NCBI GenBank assembly: GCA_030427735.1
Contig: JAUIBP010000005.1
Location: 248,001-312,000, forward strand
DNA from: Bacteroidia bacterium
Lineage (GTDB): Bacteria > Bacteroidota > Bacteroidia > Flavobacteriales > Flavobacteriaceae
Length of the DNA: 64,000 bases
Reading direction: 5' to 3'
Below the pieces are notes generated by a model. The model did no database searches. It saw nothing but the letters and a program-made list of their open reading frames with translations, and was not told the origin of the DNA. A program made the translations under genes and the position numbers. Of the stretch, positions 46,003 to 55,579 are shown piece by piece (position 1 is the stretch's first letter; each line of letters begins with the position of its first letter).

Positions 46003-48717
46003 CTAACCATTTGACCCCAGACTATTGAATTTCCAACTAAAACCAATTAAAAAATATTGCTGAAGCAAATTACTCTCGCTATCTTGAATATAATCTTGAT
46101 TAACCACACGACGGGCATTGGTGTTTTGATTTAAGATATCGTAAGCTTTGAGGGTAACATAAGCACTATCGTTTAGCAAGGCATACGATAAAGTACTGTT
46201 CCAGAACCATGCGCTTTTTTGAAATCCGTCGGAAATATTAGAGTTATAACTATAATTTATATTATTTCTCCACTCGAACCCTTTAAGCATATAAGTGGCT
46301 GTATTTAATCGTAATCGATGGATGGTAAACTGGGTATCTTCAAACGTATCTATACTATATGTTCCCTTAGAAAATTGCGCCGAATAAGAAGTTTCTATCT
46401 CGAAAACATCGGGCATTTCGTAAACTACGCCACACGAAGGCTCGAGAGCGCGCACCGTGCTCGTGTATTGTACATCGTTATTAAAATTAACATTATGTTG
46501 CAAGGCAGGACGCGCCCCTACCACTAATCTTAATGAAGTAATAGAATCTAAATTAATTTTTTTTGACGCATTAAGCCTGACGTCTAAATTATAATTCCCA
46601 TCGACATTTACATAGGTAGATCGTTTTACCAAATTCTCATCTATTACAGATTTTCTAACTACATTATTATCCAATAAAGTTAAATTCGCATAACCGAAAA
46701 AGCCAAAGCCTTTATTGTAATTTGTAGTATTAAAACGAGCATGCACTCTATGATTTTGTGTCATCTCTAATGCTGGATTTCCTTGAATAATGTGTAGCGG
46801 ATTGCTAATATCTACATACGGTTGTAACTGAGAAATACTAGGCGCCTCGTTTCGTAAACGGTATTGCACACGAACAGACATTTTAGACTTTACACGATAC
46901 CCAAAGGTAGAACTGAGTTTTATTTGCGAAAAGTCCTGATTAAAATTCAATTCTGGACGGAGGGCATCTTTAGACGACAGTTGAATAAAATCGTATCCCA
47001 ACTCGGTTCTAAAATACCATTTATCGCCATTATATCTCAGTCCTAATTCTGGTGTTGCGGTAACATTTTCATTTTCGAAATCTGTACTCTGGTCGAAATT
47101 AAAATCTGTATAATCTTGATTGGATTCGTTATAATCGAAGGTTGATAATTTACTTGTTGTTGTTCTGGAATTGTAATCGTATTCGGCATCTAACATCAGT
47201 TTCTCTGCAATAAGCGGCACACGAAATCTAACTTCGGATCCTAATTGATGCTGAGATTGTTTACCATCTTCGAACTGGTTTCTAATCTCGTCGCTTGGTG
47301 TATCGCCATAATAGTTAGTTTCTGATTCCAAAAATTTATCGGAATCGCTCGCGCTAAAATGAGCGTTCATTCTAAATCTTACAAATCCACCTTGTTTACC
47401 TATACGCTTTGTGGTTGCCAAATCTCCCGAAAATTGCTGCGCTGTATTATCCTCGCTAATACGACTAACAGATTGGTTGCTTAACTCCCGATCTTCATTA
47501 AAAGACTGTTCTTCGCTAAACCATTCTTCGGTACTTGAATTGGCTTCAAACCTTGGCCTAATGGTTAACAAAACAGTAGAATCTAATTCGGTTTCGTAGT
47601 TCAAATTTACTTTATGGCTTTGGTTGGTCACGAAGTTAGTTGACTGCTCGGAGGTATAGTATTTAGAATCTGGCAGAAAAATTTCTTTATCTATTTTCTG
47701 TCTTTCATCGGAATCGCTTCGAGCATAAAAATAATCGCCATTAAACTCGTTGTCTTTTGATGGCGAATCGGTGTAATTGGCACCAATATTTTTTGAAGTT
47801 ACAATACCATTACCTCTGCCCGAACTGTATTCTCTACTTCCGCCTCTACCAAAAGTGTCGTTAAGTTCCGAATTGCTAAAACCCGGTGCATTAATATTAT
47901 TACCTCCTGCCAAAACACTTAACCGTTTATCGCCCTTAAACTGATTGTATATTCCAGACATTTCGTAACGTTCATCGGTACCACCCGCAGCAGAAAGTCT
48001 GCCAAATCGGCCTTTATTCTTATCTTCGTCTATTGTTAAATTTATAGTTTTGTTTTCTTGTTCTCCAGCCTCACCAACAAAGGCTTGATCTTTGGTTTTG
48101 GTATCGACGATCTGTATTTTTTTTATAATGTCTTTAGTTAAATTTCGAGTAGCTATAGTAGGATCGTCTCCAAAAAACGATTTACCATTAACCAAAACGT
48201 TATCTACAGCCACACCATTTACCGTTATAACGCCATCTTGATCTATTTCTACGCCCGGCAGTACTTTTAATACGTCTTCTACATTAGCATCTTTTTTAGT
48301 TTTAAAAGAATTCACATTATACTCCAATGTATCTCGTTTAAATGTAATAGGTGCAGTAGATTTTATAACAACCTCATCTAATGCATTATCTTGGGCTTCT
48401 AAAAATAATGTGGGAAGTTTTATGTCTTTAGATGAAACTTCAATGACTTTAGCATAGGTTTTATATCCCAAATACGACATAAAAATGTTTAATCTATCTT
48501 CGGATGTTTTTCCTTCTATATGAAATACGCCTTTAGCATCGGTTATCCCATAAGCCACCAAAGTACTATCCTGAATTCGCTGTAAATACACTGTTGCGGC
48601 TTCTAAGGGTTCGTTAACATCGCGAGCCAACAGCTGCCCTGAAATTTCGAACGTTTTAGATTGTGAATACGCTGTACCAAAGGCAATTGTTAATAACAGC
48701 ATTATAAAATATTTCAT
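46003..48717 (-). CDS. TonB-dependent receptor-like outer-membrane beta-barrel protein
   Basis: 904 aa. Signal peptide 1-18 (IAFGTAYSQ), carboxypeptidase-regulatory-like domain (about 23-110, FEISGQLLARDVNEPLEAATVYL), a plug with LDEVVIKSTAPITFKRDTLEYN and EDVLKVLPGVEIDQDGVITVNG (about 113-220), then an outer-membrane barrel. The VLVNGKSFFGDDP element and the absence of a TonB-box-proximal SusD partner place it in the OMP_b-brl_3-like group rather than SusC. The substrate is unknown; peptide or metal uptake are possibilities. It stands alone between the TPR gene and der. Confidence 0.88.
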   Translation of the reverse strand: MKYFIMLLLTIAFGTAYSQSKTFEISGQLLARDVNEPLEAATVYLQRIQDSTLVAYGITDAKGVFHIEGKTSEDRLNIFMSYLGYKTYAKVIEVSSKDIKLPTLFLEAQDNALDEVVIKSTAPITFKRDTLEYNVNSFKTKKDANVEDVLKVLPGVEIDQDGVITVNGVAVDNVLVNGKSFFGDDPTIATRNLTKDIIKKIQIVDTKTKDQAFVGEAGEQENKTINLTIDEDKNKGRFGRLSAAGGTDERYEMSGIYNQFKGDKRLSVLAGGNNINAPGFSNSELNDTFGRGGSREYSSGRGNGIVTSKNIGANYTDSPSKDNEFNGDYFYARSDSDERQKIDKEIFLPDSKYYTSEQSTNFVTNQSHKVNLNYETELDSTVLLTIRPRFEANSSTEEWFSEEQSFNEDRELSNQSVSRISEDNTAQQFSGDLATTKRIGKQGGFVRFRMNAHFSASDSDKFLESETNYYGDTPSDEIRNQFEDGKQSQHQLGSEVRFRVPLIAEKLMLDAEYDYNSRTTTSKLSTFDYNESNQDYTDFNFDQSTDFENENVTATPELGLRYNGDKWYFRTELGYDFIQLSSKDALRPELNFNQDFSQIKLSSTFGYRVKSKMSVRVQYRLRNEAPSISQLQPYVDISNPLHIIQGNPALEMTQNHRVHARFNTTNYNKGFGFFGYANLTLLDNNVVRKSVIDENLVKRSTYVNVDGNYNLDVRLNASKKINLDSITSLRLVVGARPALQHNVNFNNDVQYTSTVRALEPSCGVVYEMPDVFEIETSYSAQFSKGTYSIDTFEDTQFTIHRLRLNTATYMLKGFEWRNNINYSYNSNISDGFQKSAWFWNSTLSYALLNDSAYVTLKAYDILNQNTNARRVVNQDYIQDSESNLLQQYFLIGFSWKFNSLGSNG

Positions 48718-48829
48718 AAAAAACGAAAACTAAAAATTAATAGCATTGCACCTTTATTGTAACAACAATAAAAGCATTTAAAACTTTGACTGTAAATTTG
48801 ACAAAAAGTTTAATAGCTTATAAAAAAAC

Positions 48830-48858
48830 AACCCTGCCTTTTATAAAAAGACAGGGTT
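48830..48858 (-). terminator. Intrinsic terminator after der
   Basis: AACCCTG / CAGGGTT continuing as CTTTT/AAAAG across one mismatch. On the minus strand it is followed by G then seven T. It begins 29 nt past the der stop. Confidence 0.85.
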
Positions 48859-48887
48859 TATTGTTAAAAATATTGATATTTACTATT

Positions 48888-50195
48888 TTATTTTTTACGC
48901 ATATACACACTAATTGGCACACCTTTAAAATCGAAATGCTCTCGGAGTTTATTTTCTAGAAAACGTTTATAAGGCTCTTTTACATACTGCGGCAAATTAC
49001 AAAAAAATGCAAACTGTGGCTGTGGCGTAGGCAATTGTGTAATGAATTTAATTTTCACATATTTTGCTTTATAGGCTGGCGGCGGATAATTTTCGATTAT
49101 CGGCAATAAGACCTCGTTAAGCACACTGGTTTTTATTTTTTTAGCTCTGTTTTGGTACACTTCTACAGCAGTTTCTATAGCTTTAAAAATACGCTGCTTG
49201 TTTAGTACCGAAATAAACACAATAGGCACATCTGTAAAAGGTTCTATTTCCTTACGGATGCGTTTTTCGTATTCTTTAGCCGAGTTGGTTTCTTTCTCTA
49301 CAAGATCCCATTTATTTACCAAAATAACGATTCCTTTACGGTTACGCTCTGCCAACCAAAAAATATTCTGTACTTGACCATCAAAACCACGTGTAGCATC
49401 TAAAATCAAAATACACACATCGCTATGTTCTATAGCACGTACACTACGCATTACCGAATAGAACTCTAAATCTTCTTTAACTTTAGATTTACGACGGATT
49501 CCCGCGGTATCTACCAAATTAAATTCAAATCCAAATCGGTTGTATTTCGTATCTATAGCATCGCGAGTTGTTCCTGCAATATCCGTTACAATGTAACGAT
49601 CTTCGCCAATTAAGGCATTAATAAACGACGATTTTCCTGCATTTGGCCGTCCTACTACTGCAAAACGTGGTAATTCTTCGGCTTCCTCCTCTTCTTCTTG
49701 TTCTGGTAATGCCTCTACAATTGCATCTAACAAATCGCCTGTTCCACTACCGTTTATACTTGCAATGGTATAATATTCGCCCAAACCTAAGGCATAGAAC
49801 TCAACAGCATCTTCAGCACGTTTCGCGTTATCTACTTTATTAACAACCAAAAACACTGGTTTTGTAACCTTGCGTAATAACCGTGCAACATCTTCGTCCA
49901 TACCCGTTACGCCTGTTTCGACATCTACCATAAAAATAATGGCATCGGCTTCATCTATAGCCAATTCTACTTGCTTATCGATTTCGGCTTCAAAAACATC
50001 GTCGCTTCCTTTTACATAACCACCGGTATCGATTAACGTAAACTCCCTTCCGTTCCAATCACTTTTACCGTAATGTCTATCTCTTGTAACTCCGCTAACG
50101 GCATCTACAATAGCTTCGCGACGTTGAATTAAACGATTAAAAAATGTTGATTTTCCAACATTTGGTCTTCCTACTATAGCTACTATACTACTCAT
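48888..50195 (-). CDS. der: Ribosome-assembly GTPase Der (EngA)
   Basis: Essential GTPase for 50S maturation. 435 aa with two tandem GTPase domains: first P-loop GRPNVGKS (9-16) with DTGG and NKVD; second P-loop GRPNAGKS (182-189) with DTAG and NKWD. Then a KH-like C-terminal domain (about 350-435) ends in [16 protein letters not shown]. The acidic linker [10 protein letters not shown] (about 165-174) joins the G domains. Preceded by a TACCTTTG -7 box. Confidence 0.98.
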   Translation of the reverse strand: MSSIVAIVGRPNVGKSTFFNRLIQRREAIVDAVSGVTRDRHYGKSDWNGREFTLIDTGGYVKGSDDVFEAEIDKQVELAIDEADAIIFMVDVETGVTGMDEDVARLLRKVTKPVFLVVNKVDNAKRAEDAVEFYALGLGEYYTIASINGSGTGDLLDAIVEALPEQEEEEEAEELPRFAVVGRPNAGKSSFINALIGEDRYIVTDIAGTTRDAIDTKYNRFGFEFNLVDTAGIRRKSKVKEDLEFYSVMRSVRAIEHSDVCILILDATRGFDGQVQNIFWLAERNRKGIVILVNKWDLVEKETNSAKEYEKRIRKEIEPFTDVPIVFISVLNKQRIFKAIETAVEVYQNRAKKIKTSVLNEVLLPIIENYPPPAYKAKYVKIKFITQLPTPQPQFAFFCNLPQYVKEPYKRFLENKLREHFDFKGVPISVYMRKK

Positions 50196-50212
50196 ATCCT
50201 TATAATTGTCTG

Positions 50213-50220
50213 CAAAGGTA
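50213..50220 (-). promoter_or_regulatory. -7 box of the der promoter
   Basis: TACCTTTG, a perfect TAnnTTTG match, 17 nt before the der ATG. The region 19-20 nt further upstream is T-rich without an exact TTG. Confidence 0.5.
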
Positions 50221-50280
50221 GTGTTTACAAGTTTAAGAAAAAACTGTATTTTAACGCTTTCTATAAAGATTTAAAAAAAC

Positions 50281-50775
50281 ATGATTTTAGATAACGACAT
50301 TGTGCTTAGACCACGATTTAACATGGTTTTAAATACGACTAACAGCGCTGCTTTACAACGCTTTGAAACCATGAAAACCCAACAGTCTGATTTTGTTATT
50401 TCTCGTGTAGACGATCATGTTTTTATACGTATTCCCAAGCACAAACAACACTTTTGGTCGCCACAATTGCATTTAGAAATTAACGCTATAGACGAAAAAA
50501 GTTGTAAACTTTATGGCTTGTTTGGCCCTAACCCAACCGTTTGGACCTTATTTATATTTTTACACTTTATGGTGATTTTAATTTTTATTGGATTTGCCAT
50601 TTGGGGCTATTCCAATTGGGTATTAAACAACTGTTATTCGCTACAATTAACTGTTTGTATTGGCATGATTATACTTTGGTTTGTACTGTACTTTATTGGT
50701 CGCACAGGCCGATTTAAAGGAAAAAAAGACATGCTGTTGTTACATCAATTTATGAAAAACACACTAGACCTTTAA
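50281..50775 (+). CDS. Small membrane protein of unknown function between der and era
   Basis: 164 aa. A soluble N-terminal domain (1-85: VLRPRFNMVLNTTNSAALQRFETMK, HVFIRIPKHKQHFWSPQLHLEI, CKLYGLFGPNPTVW) is followed by two TM helices (about 88-108 and 119-142). A short basic cytoplasmic tail (GRTGRFKGKKDMLLLHQFMKNTL) ends it. I do not recognise a named family. It converges with era, whose stop lies 2 nt away, and diverges from der. Confidence 0.72.
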   Translation: MILDNDIVLRPRFNMVLNTTNSAALQRFETMKTQQSDFVISRVDDHVFIRIPKHKQHFWSPQLHLEINAIDEKSCKLYGLFGPNPTVWTLFIFLHFMVILIFIGFAIWGYSNWVLNNCYSLQLTVCIGMIILWFVLYFIGRTGRFKGKKDMLLLHQFMKNTLDL

Positions 50776-50777
50776 AC

Positions 50778-51662
50778 TTATTTTTGATTATACCCAAAGC
50801 GACGTAACTGGTTGGTGTTTGTACGCCAATTCTTATTTACTTTCACATATAACTCTATGTGAATTTGTTTTCCAAAAAAAGTTTCCAAATCCTTTCTAGC
50901 TTCAACACCTACACGTTTTAAAGCTGCGCCTTTATGGCCTATTATAATGCCTTTTTGAGTATCGCGCTCTACCATAATTACAGAGCGTACACGTATAATA
51001 TCGTCTTCTTCTAAAAACTCTTCGGTATCAACTTCTACAGCATATGGAATCTCCTTTTTGTAATGCAATAGAATTTTTTCGCGTATGGTTTCGTTTATAA
51101 AAAAACGCTCAGGTTTATCGGTTAATTGGTCTTTTGGATAAAATGGTGGCGACACTGGTAACAAATCTATAATTCTGGTAAATACTTCGGAAACATTAAA
51201 CCCTTCTAATGCCGAGATAGGATATATTTCTGCATTTGGCACTTTAGCTTGCCAAAGCTGCACTTGGGTTTCTAATTGTTCCTGATCGGACTTATCGATT
51301 TTATTAAGTAATAATAAAACAGGGATTTTAGCATTTGTAATTTTATTAAAAAAGGCTTCGTCTTTTAGTTCGGTTTCTCCTATTTCTACCATATACACTA
51401 AAATATCTGCATCTTCGAAAGCCGATTTTACAAAATCCATCATCGATGTTTGTAATTCGTAAGCGGGTTTAATAATACCTGGCGTATCCGATAAAATCAC
51501 TTGAAAATCATCGCCATTTACAATCCCCAAAATACGATGTCGGGTTGTTTGTGCCTTAGATGTGATTATGGATAATTTTTCGCCTACAAAGGCATTCATT
51601 AAGGTAGATTTTCCCACATTTGGGTTACCTATAATATTTACAAAACCTGCTTTATGACTCAT
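50778..51662 (-). CDS. era: Ribosome-assembly GTPase Era
   Basis: Binds the 3' end of 16S rRNA and checks 30S maturation. 294 aa. GTPase domain with P-loop GNPNVGKS (12-19), the TTRHRILG switch I, DTPG, NKID; then the KH type-II domain (about 205-290) with EKILLHYKKEIPYAVEV, IIIGHKGAALKRVG and the terminal WRTNTNQLRRFGYN. Full length. Its promoter matches the consensus. Confidence 0.98.
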   Translation of the reverse strand: MSHKAGFVNIIGNPNVGKSTLMNAFVGEKLSIITSKAQTTRHRILGIVNGDDFQVILSDTPGIIKPAYELQTSMMDFVKSAFEDADILVYMVEIGETELKDEAFFNKITNAKIPVLLLLNKIDKSDQEQLETQVQLWQAKVPNAEIYPISALEGFNVSEVFTRIIDLLPVSPPFYPKDQLTDKPERFFINETIREKILLHYKKEIPYAVEVDTEEFLEEDDIIRVRSVIMVERDTQKGIIIGHKGAALKRVGVEARKDLETFFGKQIHIELYVKVNKNWRTNTNQLRRFGYNQK

Positions 51663-51684
51663 AGTACTTCGTATTAAACCGTTG

Positions 51685-51718
51685 CAAAGTTACACTATTA
51701 AATTCGCTTTTACACAAA
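51685..51718 (-). promoter_or_regulatory. Promoter of era
   Basis: Minus strand: TTTG (51715-51718), 22 nt, then TAACTTTG (51685-51692), a perfect -7 box. The ATG is 22 nt downstream of the box. Confidence 0.55.
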
Positions 51719-51746
51719 GCCTACAACCACTAAAGTGCATAAAATA

Positions 51747-51780
51747 AAAAAAGCGACCAAGAAGGTATCTTAATCGCTTT
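51747..51780 (-). terminator. Intrinsic terminator after the repeat lipoprotein gene
   Basis: AAAGCGA/TCGCTTT outer stem with an inner AAGA/TCTT stem across a 2+2 internal loop, followed on the minus strand by seven T. It lies about 23 nt past the stop at 51803. Confidence 0.82.
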
Positions 51781-51802
51781 AAATTTTAAATTGATAGCGG
51801 AA

Positions 51803-52207
51803 TTACATCCCCACTAAACTTAATGCTTTTTTAAGAATGTCTGGGTTACTAGAAATCCAATTCATTAATTTTTGTGTAAGTTCTGGGTTATCCATTACAT
51901 ACTTCATTAAATTTCCTTTAGCACCTGGGTTTTTAGTTAAAAAATCGGTAACCTTAGCTTGTGTATCTGGGTTAGATTTTAAGTATTCTGTCGCTTGACG
52001 TCTTAACGGAGAATCTTCATCTACTAATGCTTCTTTTACTTTAGCTTGAGCATCTGGATTGTTTAAAAAATAAGATTTCATTTGGTCTGCACTCATGTCT
52101 GACACTGCAGAACTTGTAACATCGCTTGCCGCCGACTTCGAAGAATGGCATCCTGTAAAGCTTGCAACTCCTAGAGCTAAAGCCATTAATACAACTGTTT
52201 TTTTCAT
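51803..52207 (-). CDS. Small lipoprotein built of ~14-residue helical repeats
   Basis: 134 aa. Lipobox Cys20 in ASFTGCHSS, then a Ser/Ala-rich spacer to about residue 40. Residues 42-134 consist of six short units, each opening with Pro (positions 51, 67, 80, 94, 108, 122) in an NPDxQAKV-like context and followed by a helical stretch (YFLNNPDAQAKV, YLKSNPDTQAKV, FLTKNPGAKGNL, YVMDNPELTQKL, WISSNPDILKKA). This looks like a small solenoid anchored to a membrane by lipid. No function can be assigned. Monocistronic, with its own terminator. Confidence 0.75.
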   Translation of the reverse strand: MKKTVVLMALALGVASFTGCHSSKSAASDVTSSAVSDMSADQMKSYFLNNPDAQAKVKEALVDEDSPLRRQATEYLKSNPDTQAKVTDFLTKNPGAKGNLMKYVMDNPELTQKLMNWISSNPDILKKALSLVGM

Positions 52208-52284
52208 AATTTAAGTGATTTAATGATTAATATGATTTTAGTAAAAATACTTCTTTTGTCTTAGTTAAAACTAAAACAAAACCC

Positions 52285-52509
52285 TTAATTATTTTTTTCT
52301 AGCATCTGTAGATACATTTGCTCTACTTTTGTTCTTGCCCATGGGGTACGGCGTAAAAATTTTAAACTCGATTTTATAGACGGGTCGTGTGTAAAACAAC
52401 GAATATTAATAGTGTAGCCCATATATTCCCAACCATAATGTGCCTGAAGCTCCATTAAAATCTGCTCTAATTTCACACCATGTAAGGGATTATTTGGTTG
52501 ACTAGCCAT
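52285..52509 (-). CDS. VF530-family (DUF2132) small DNA-binding protein
   Basis: 74 aa. [26 protein letters not shown] opens the family pattern, and [26 protein letters not shown] closes it. The V. fischeri VF530 structure showed an HTH-like fold with DNA-binding potential, but the biological role is unknown. It begins 3 nt after the DEAD-box helicase stop, so it is translated from the same mRNA. Confidence 0.9.
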   Translation of the reverse strand: MASQPNNPLHGVKLEQILMELQAHYGWEYMGYTINIRCFTHDPSIKSSLKFLRRTPWARTKVEQMYLQMLEKNN

Positions 52510-52512
52510 ATT

Positions 52513-53784
52513 CTACCTCCTTCTTTCCCGAGATCTACGCCCAGAGTTTGACGAGTTACTTTTGTTTGAACTTCTATCACCTGTTTTTGCTCTTGGATTT
52601 CTACTTCTAGAGCGTCCTTGACTTTGATTAATAGGTTCGGTTGAAGCATTCGGATCGGGTTCAAAACCTTCAACAATTTCTACAGGAATTTTTATACCTA
52701 TTAATTTTTGAATATCTCTTAAAAAAGTGGTTTCGTCTGCACTTACCAGCGATATGGCTTCCCCACTAGCTCCAGCTCTACCAGTTCTACCAATACGATG
52801 CACATAATCTTCTGAAATATTAGGTATTTCAAAATTAATAACGTGTGGTAACAAAGGGATATCTAACCCACGTGCTGCAATATCTGTTGCAACCATAACG
52901 CGTATGCTTCCATCTTTAAAACCAGCTAAAGCTTTTGTTCTAGCACCCTGGCTTTTATTTCCATGAATAGCTGCAGCTGTTATCCCTGCCGCAATCAACT
53001 TTTTTGTTAAATTATTAGCACCATGTTTTGTTCTAGTAAAAACTAAAACTTGTTTCCAATTTCCATCGGAAATTAACTTTATAATTAATCCTATTTTCTT
53101 TCCCTTAGCAACGCGATATACTTTTTGTTGAATAACATCTACTGTACTATTTTCCGGTGTCGCTTCAACATGAACAGGCTGATTTAAAATACCATGAGCC
53201 AGCTTTTTAATGTCTTTAGAAAACGTTGCCGAAAACATTAAATTCTGACGTTGTGCAGGTATTAGGGTCATTATTTTTTCTATATCTCTAAGAAAGCCCA
53301 TATCTAACATACGGTCGGCTTCGTCTAGAACAAATATTTCTACTTGCTTTAATGATAATAATCCTTGGTTGCACAAATCTAATAATCTACCAGGAGTTGC
53401 TACTAATACATCGACACCTTGTCGTAATTGAGCAGCTTGTGGTTTCTGATTTACACCACCAAAAATAACGGCAGAGCGTAAATCTAAAAATTCGCTATAT
53501 TCTTTTACATTATCGTAAATCTGAGCGGCTAATTCTCGAGTTGGAGTAAGTATTAATGCCCGTACAGGTCGCCGTTTTTGAGTCGTCTGTTCAGACAAAA
53601 TTTGTAATAAGGGCAAAGTAAACCCTGCTGTTTTTCCTGTTCCGGTTTGGGCCGAAGCCAAAACATCTTTACCTTCTAAAATTGGCGGGATAGCTTTTTG
53701 TTGAATGGGTGAAGGTGTGTTGTATCCTTTTTTATTGATTGCTTTCAATAAGGCATCAGATAAGCCTAGTGAATTAAATGACAT
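52513..53784 (-). CDS. DEAD-box RNA helicase (RhlE-like)
   Basis: Remodels RNA during ribosome assembly or decay. 423 aa. Q motif TPSPIQ (23-28), Walker A AQTGTGKT (45-52), DEAD (about 152-155), SAT, then RecA domain 2 with ARGLDIP and [10 protein letters not shown]. The C-terminal ~50 residues are a Ser/Arg/Asn-rich tail ([21 protein letters not shown] and similar) that likely binds RNA non-specifically. In Bacteroidetes such helicases help growth in the cold. Promoter box TACTTTTG lies about 57 nt upstream. Confidence 0.93.
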   Translation of the reverse strand: MSFNSLGLSDALLKAINKKGYNTPSPIQQKAIPPILEGKDVLASAQTGTGKTAGFTLPLLQILSEQTTQKRRPVRALILTPTRELAAQIYDNVKEYSEFLDLRSAVIFGGVNQKPQAAQLRQGVDVLVATPGRLLDLCNQGLLSLKQVEIFVLDEADRMLDMGFLRDIEKIMTLIPAQRQNLMFSATFSKDIKKLAHGILNQPVHVEATPENSTVDVIQQKVYRVAKGKKIGLIIKLISDGNWKQVLVFTRTKHGANNLTKKLIAAGITAAAIHGNKSQGARTKALAGFKDGSIRVMVATDIAARGLDIPLLPHVINFEIPNISEDYVHRIGRTGRAGASGEAISLVSADETTFLRDIQKLIGIKIPVEIVEGFEPDPNASTEPINQSQGRSRSRNPRAKTGDRSSNKSNSSNSGRRSRERRR

Positions 53785-53840
53785 AAATTATAATTGCAAA
53801 AGATAACATTGTGTTTATAATATCATCTTTAATGAAGTTG

Positions 53841-53848
53841 CAAAAGTA
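53841..53848 (-). promoter_or_regulatory. -7 box of the helicase-VF530 unit
   Basis: TACTTTTG, perfect TAnnTTTG, giving a leader of about 50 nt. No TTG lies within the usual -33 distance. Confidence 0.5.
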
Positions 53849-53954
53849 CGCTTATTTTTTGCCTTCTCTCTTTTTTCAATGGTAAATCGTATTTATCTGT
53901 AATATAATACAAACTTATAGTGGTTTAAAGCTTTATCACGGCCCAAAATAATCG

Positions 53955-53962
53955 TAAATTTG
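53955..53962 (+). promoter_or_regulatory. -7 box of hemN
   Basis: TAAATTTG, a perfect TAnnTTTG match, 38 nt before the hemN ATG. No TTG at the -33 position. Confidence 0.45.
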
Positions 53963-54000
53963 TATAATGATTTTTTCCCTATAAAATAAAGCGTAAACGC

Positions 54001-55362
54001 ATGCCTAGTTTAATTCAAAAATACAACATTCCAGGACCAAGATATACCAGTTACCCCACTGTACCATATTGGGATAAAAATGGAATTGATTTAAAAGATT
54101 GGTTAGCAACTTTAAAAGCTTCCTTTACAGAATCGAATACTACAGAAGGTATTAGTTTATACATTCACCTTCCGTTTTGCGAAAGCTTATGTACGTTTTG
54201 TGCCTGCCATAAGCGTATTACAAAACAGCATAACGTAGAAGAACCGTACATAGATATGGTACTGAAAGAATGGCGCATGTATTGCGATTTATTTAGTGAC
54301 ACACCTAATATTAAAGAAATCCACTTAGGAGGCGGCACACCTACATTTTTTTCGGCAGAGCACTTAAAACGACTTATTAACGGAATTTTCACAACAGCAC
54401 ATAAAGCTAAAGATTTTGAATTCAGTTTTGAAGGACATCCTAATTACACCAGCAAAACACAGCTACAAACTTTATTCGATTTAGGGTTTACACGTAATAG
54501 TTTTGGCATTCAAGATTACGACCCGACGGTACAAAAAGCGATTCATCGTATTCAAGATTTCGACACCGTAAAACAGGTTACCGAAGATTCCAGAACTATC
54601 GGTTATACTTCTGTTAGTCACGATTTAATTTTTGGATTGCCCTTCCAGACCGAACAAAGCATTCGCGACACCATTAACAAAACAGTTGCTCTTAAACCAG
54701 ATCGTATAGCCTATTACAGCTATGCCCACGTGCCGTGGATAAAAGGTAACGGACAACGCGGGTTTAATGAAAATGATTTACCCAAAGACGACCAAAAAAG
54801 ACATTTATACGAGCTTGGCAAACAACTCTTTTTTGATGCGGGTTATGTAGAGATTGGCATGGACCATTTTGCTTTACCAACAGACAGTATGTACAAGGCA
54901 ATGACCAACAAAACGCTTCATCGGAATTTTATGGGATATACGTCTGGAAAAACCCAGCTTATGATTGGTTTGGGAGTATCATCTATAAGTGATTCGTGGT
55001 ATAGTTTTGCTCAAAATGAAAAGAAAATAGACGATTATTACGCTAAACTTAATGCCAATGAGTTCCCTATATACAGAGGTCATTTACTTTCTGAACAAGA
55101 TTTAATTGTGCGCCAACATATTTTAAATATTATGTGTCATCTAAAAACGTCTTGGCAAAACCCTAGCTTGCAAATGGACGCTTTACCAGATATTATTTCT
55201 CGTTTAAAAGAAATGGAAGCTGACCAGCTATTAACTATTAACGACAATGGTTTAGTGGTAAAAGAAAAGGGCCGCATGTTTATTAGAAATATTTGTATGG
55301 CATTCGATTTAAAACTTCATGAAAACAAACCAGAAACCAAATTGTTTTCTATGACGATATAA
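54001..55362 (+). CDS. hemN: Oxygen-independent coproporphyrinogen III dehydrogenase
   Basis: Radical-SAM enzyme that decarboxylates coproporphyrinogen III to protoporphyrinogen IX in haem synthesis without oxygen. 453 aa. PGPRYTSYPT (11-20), the cluster motif Cys60-x3-Cys64-x2-Cys67 followed by Cys69 (as in true HemN rather than HemW), the GGGTPTF SAM-binding loop (about 114-120) and a C-terminal HemN domain with GRMFIRNICMAFD near the end. Monocistronic, divergent from the helicase unit. Confidence 0.95.
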   Translation: MPSLIQKYNIPGPRYTSYPTVPYWDKNGIDLKDWLATLKASFTESNTTEGISLYIHLPFCESLCTFCACHKRITKQHNVEEPYIDMVLKEWRMYCDLFSDTPNIKEIHLGGGTPTFFSAEHLKRLINGIFTTAHKAKDFEFSFEGHPNYTSKTQLQTLFDLGFTRNSFGIQDYDPTVQKAIHRIQDFDTVKQVTEDSRTIGYTSVSHDLIFGLPFQTEQSIRDTINKTVALKPDRIAYYSYAHVPWIKGNGQRGFNENDLPKDDQKRHLYELGKQLFFDAGYVEIGMDHFALPTDSMYKAMTNKTLHRNFMGYTSGKTQLMIGLGVSSISDSWYSFAQNEKKIDDYYAKLNANEFPIYRGHLLSEQDLIVRQHILNIMCHLKTSWQNPSLQMDALPDIISRLKEMEADQLLTINDNGLVVKEKGRMFIRNICMAFDLKLHENKPETKLFSMTI

Positions 55363-55388
55363 CAATCGGTACTTTTAAAACACAAAGA

Positions 55389-55537
55389 GGCTGTCTAAAA
55401 GTTTAAAAGTGCGTCATTCCGTGCTTGACACAGAATCTCATCATATTGAAAATCAACAATAATGAGAATCTGAAATCAAAGATTCAACGAAGTTAAATAA
55501 ATTCAGATTGACGAAAAATTAACTTTTTTGGACAGCC
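55389..55537. repeat. MITE-like intergenic element with GGCTGTC / GACAGCC ends
   Basis: 149 nt between hemN and the GH3 gene. The terminal inverted repeats are GGCTGTC-TAAAAGTT (55389-55403) and AACTTTTTTGGACAGCC (55521-55537). Inside is a second inverted pair, CGTCATTCCG...TCTCAT with ATGAGA...TTGACG. There is no coding capacity and no obvious target-site duplication. From memory, such units recur in Flavobacteriia genomes. Confidence 0.65.
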
Positions 55538-55579
55538 CCAATGATAAAAAAACAAAACTAGCTATTAATTAGATCATTA

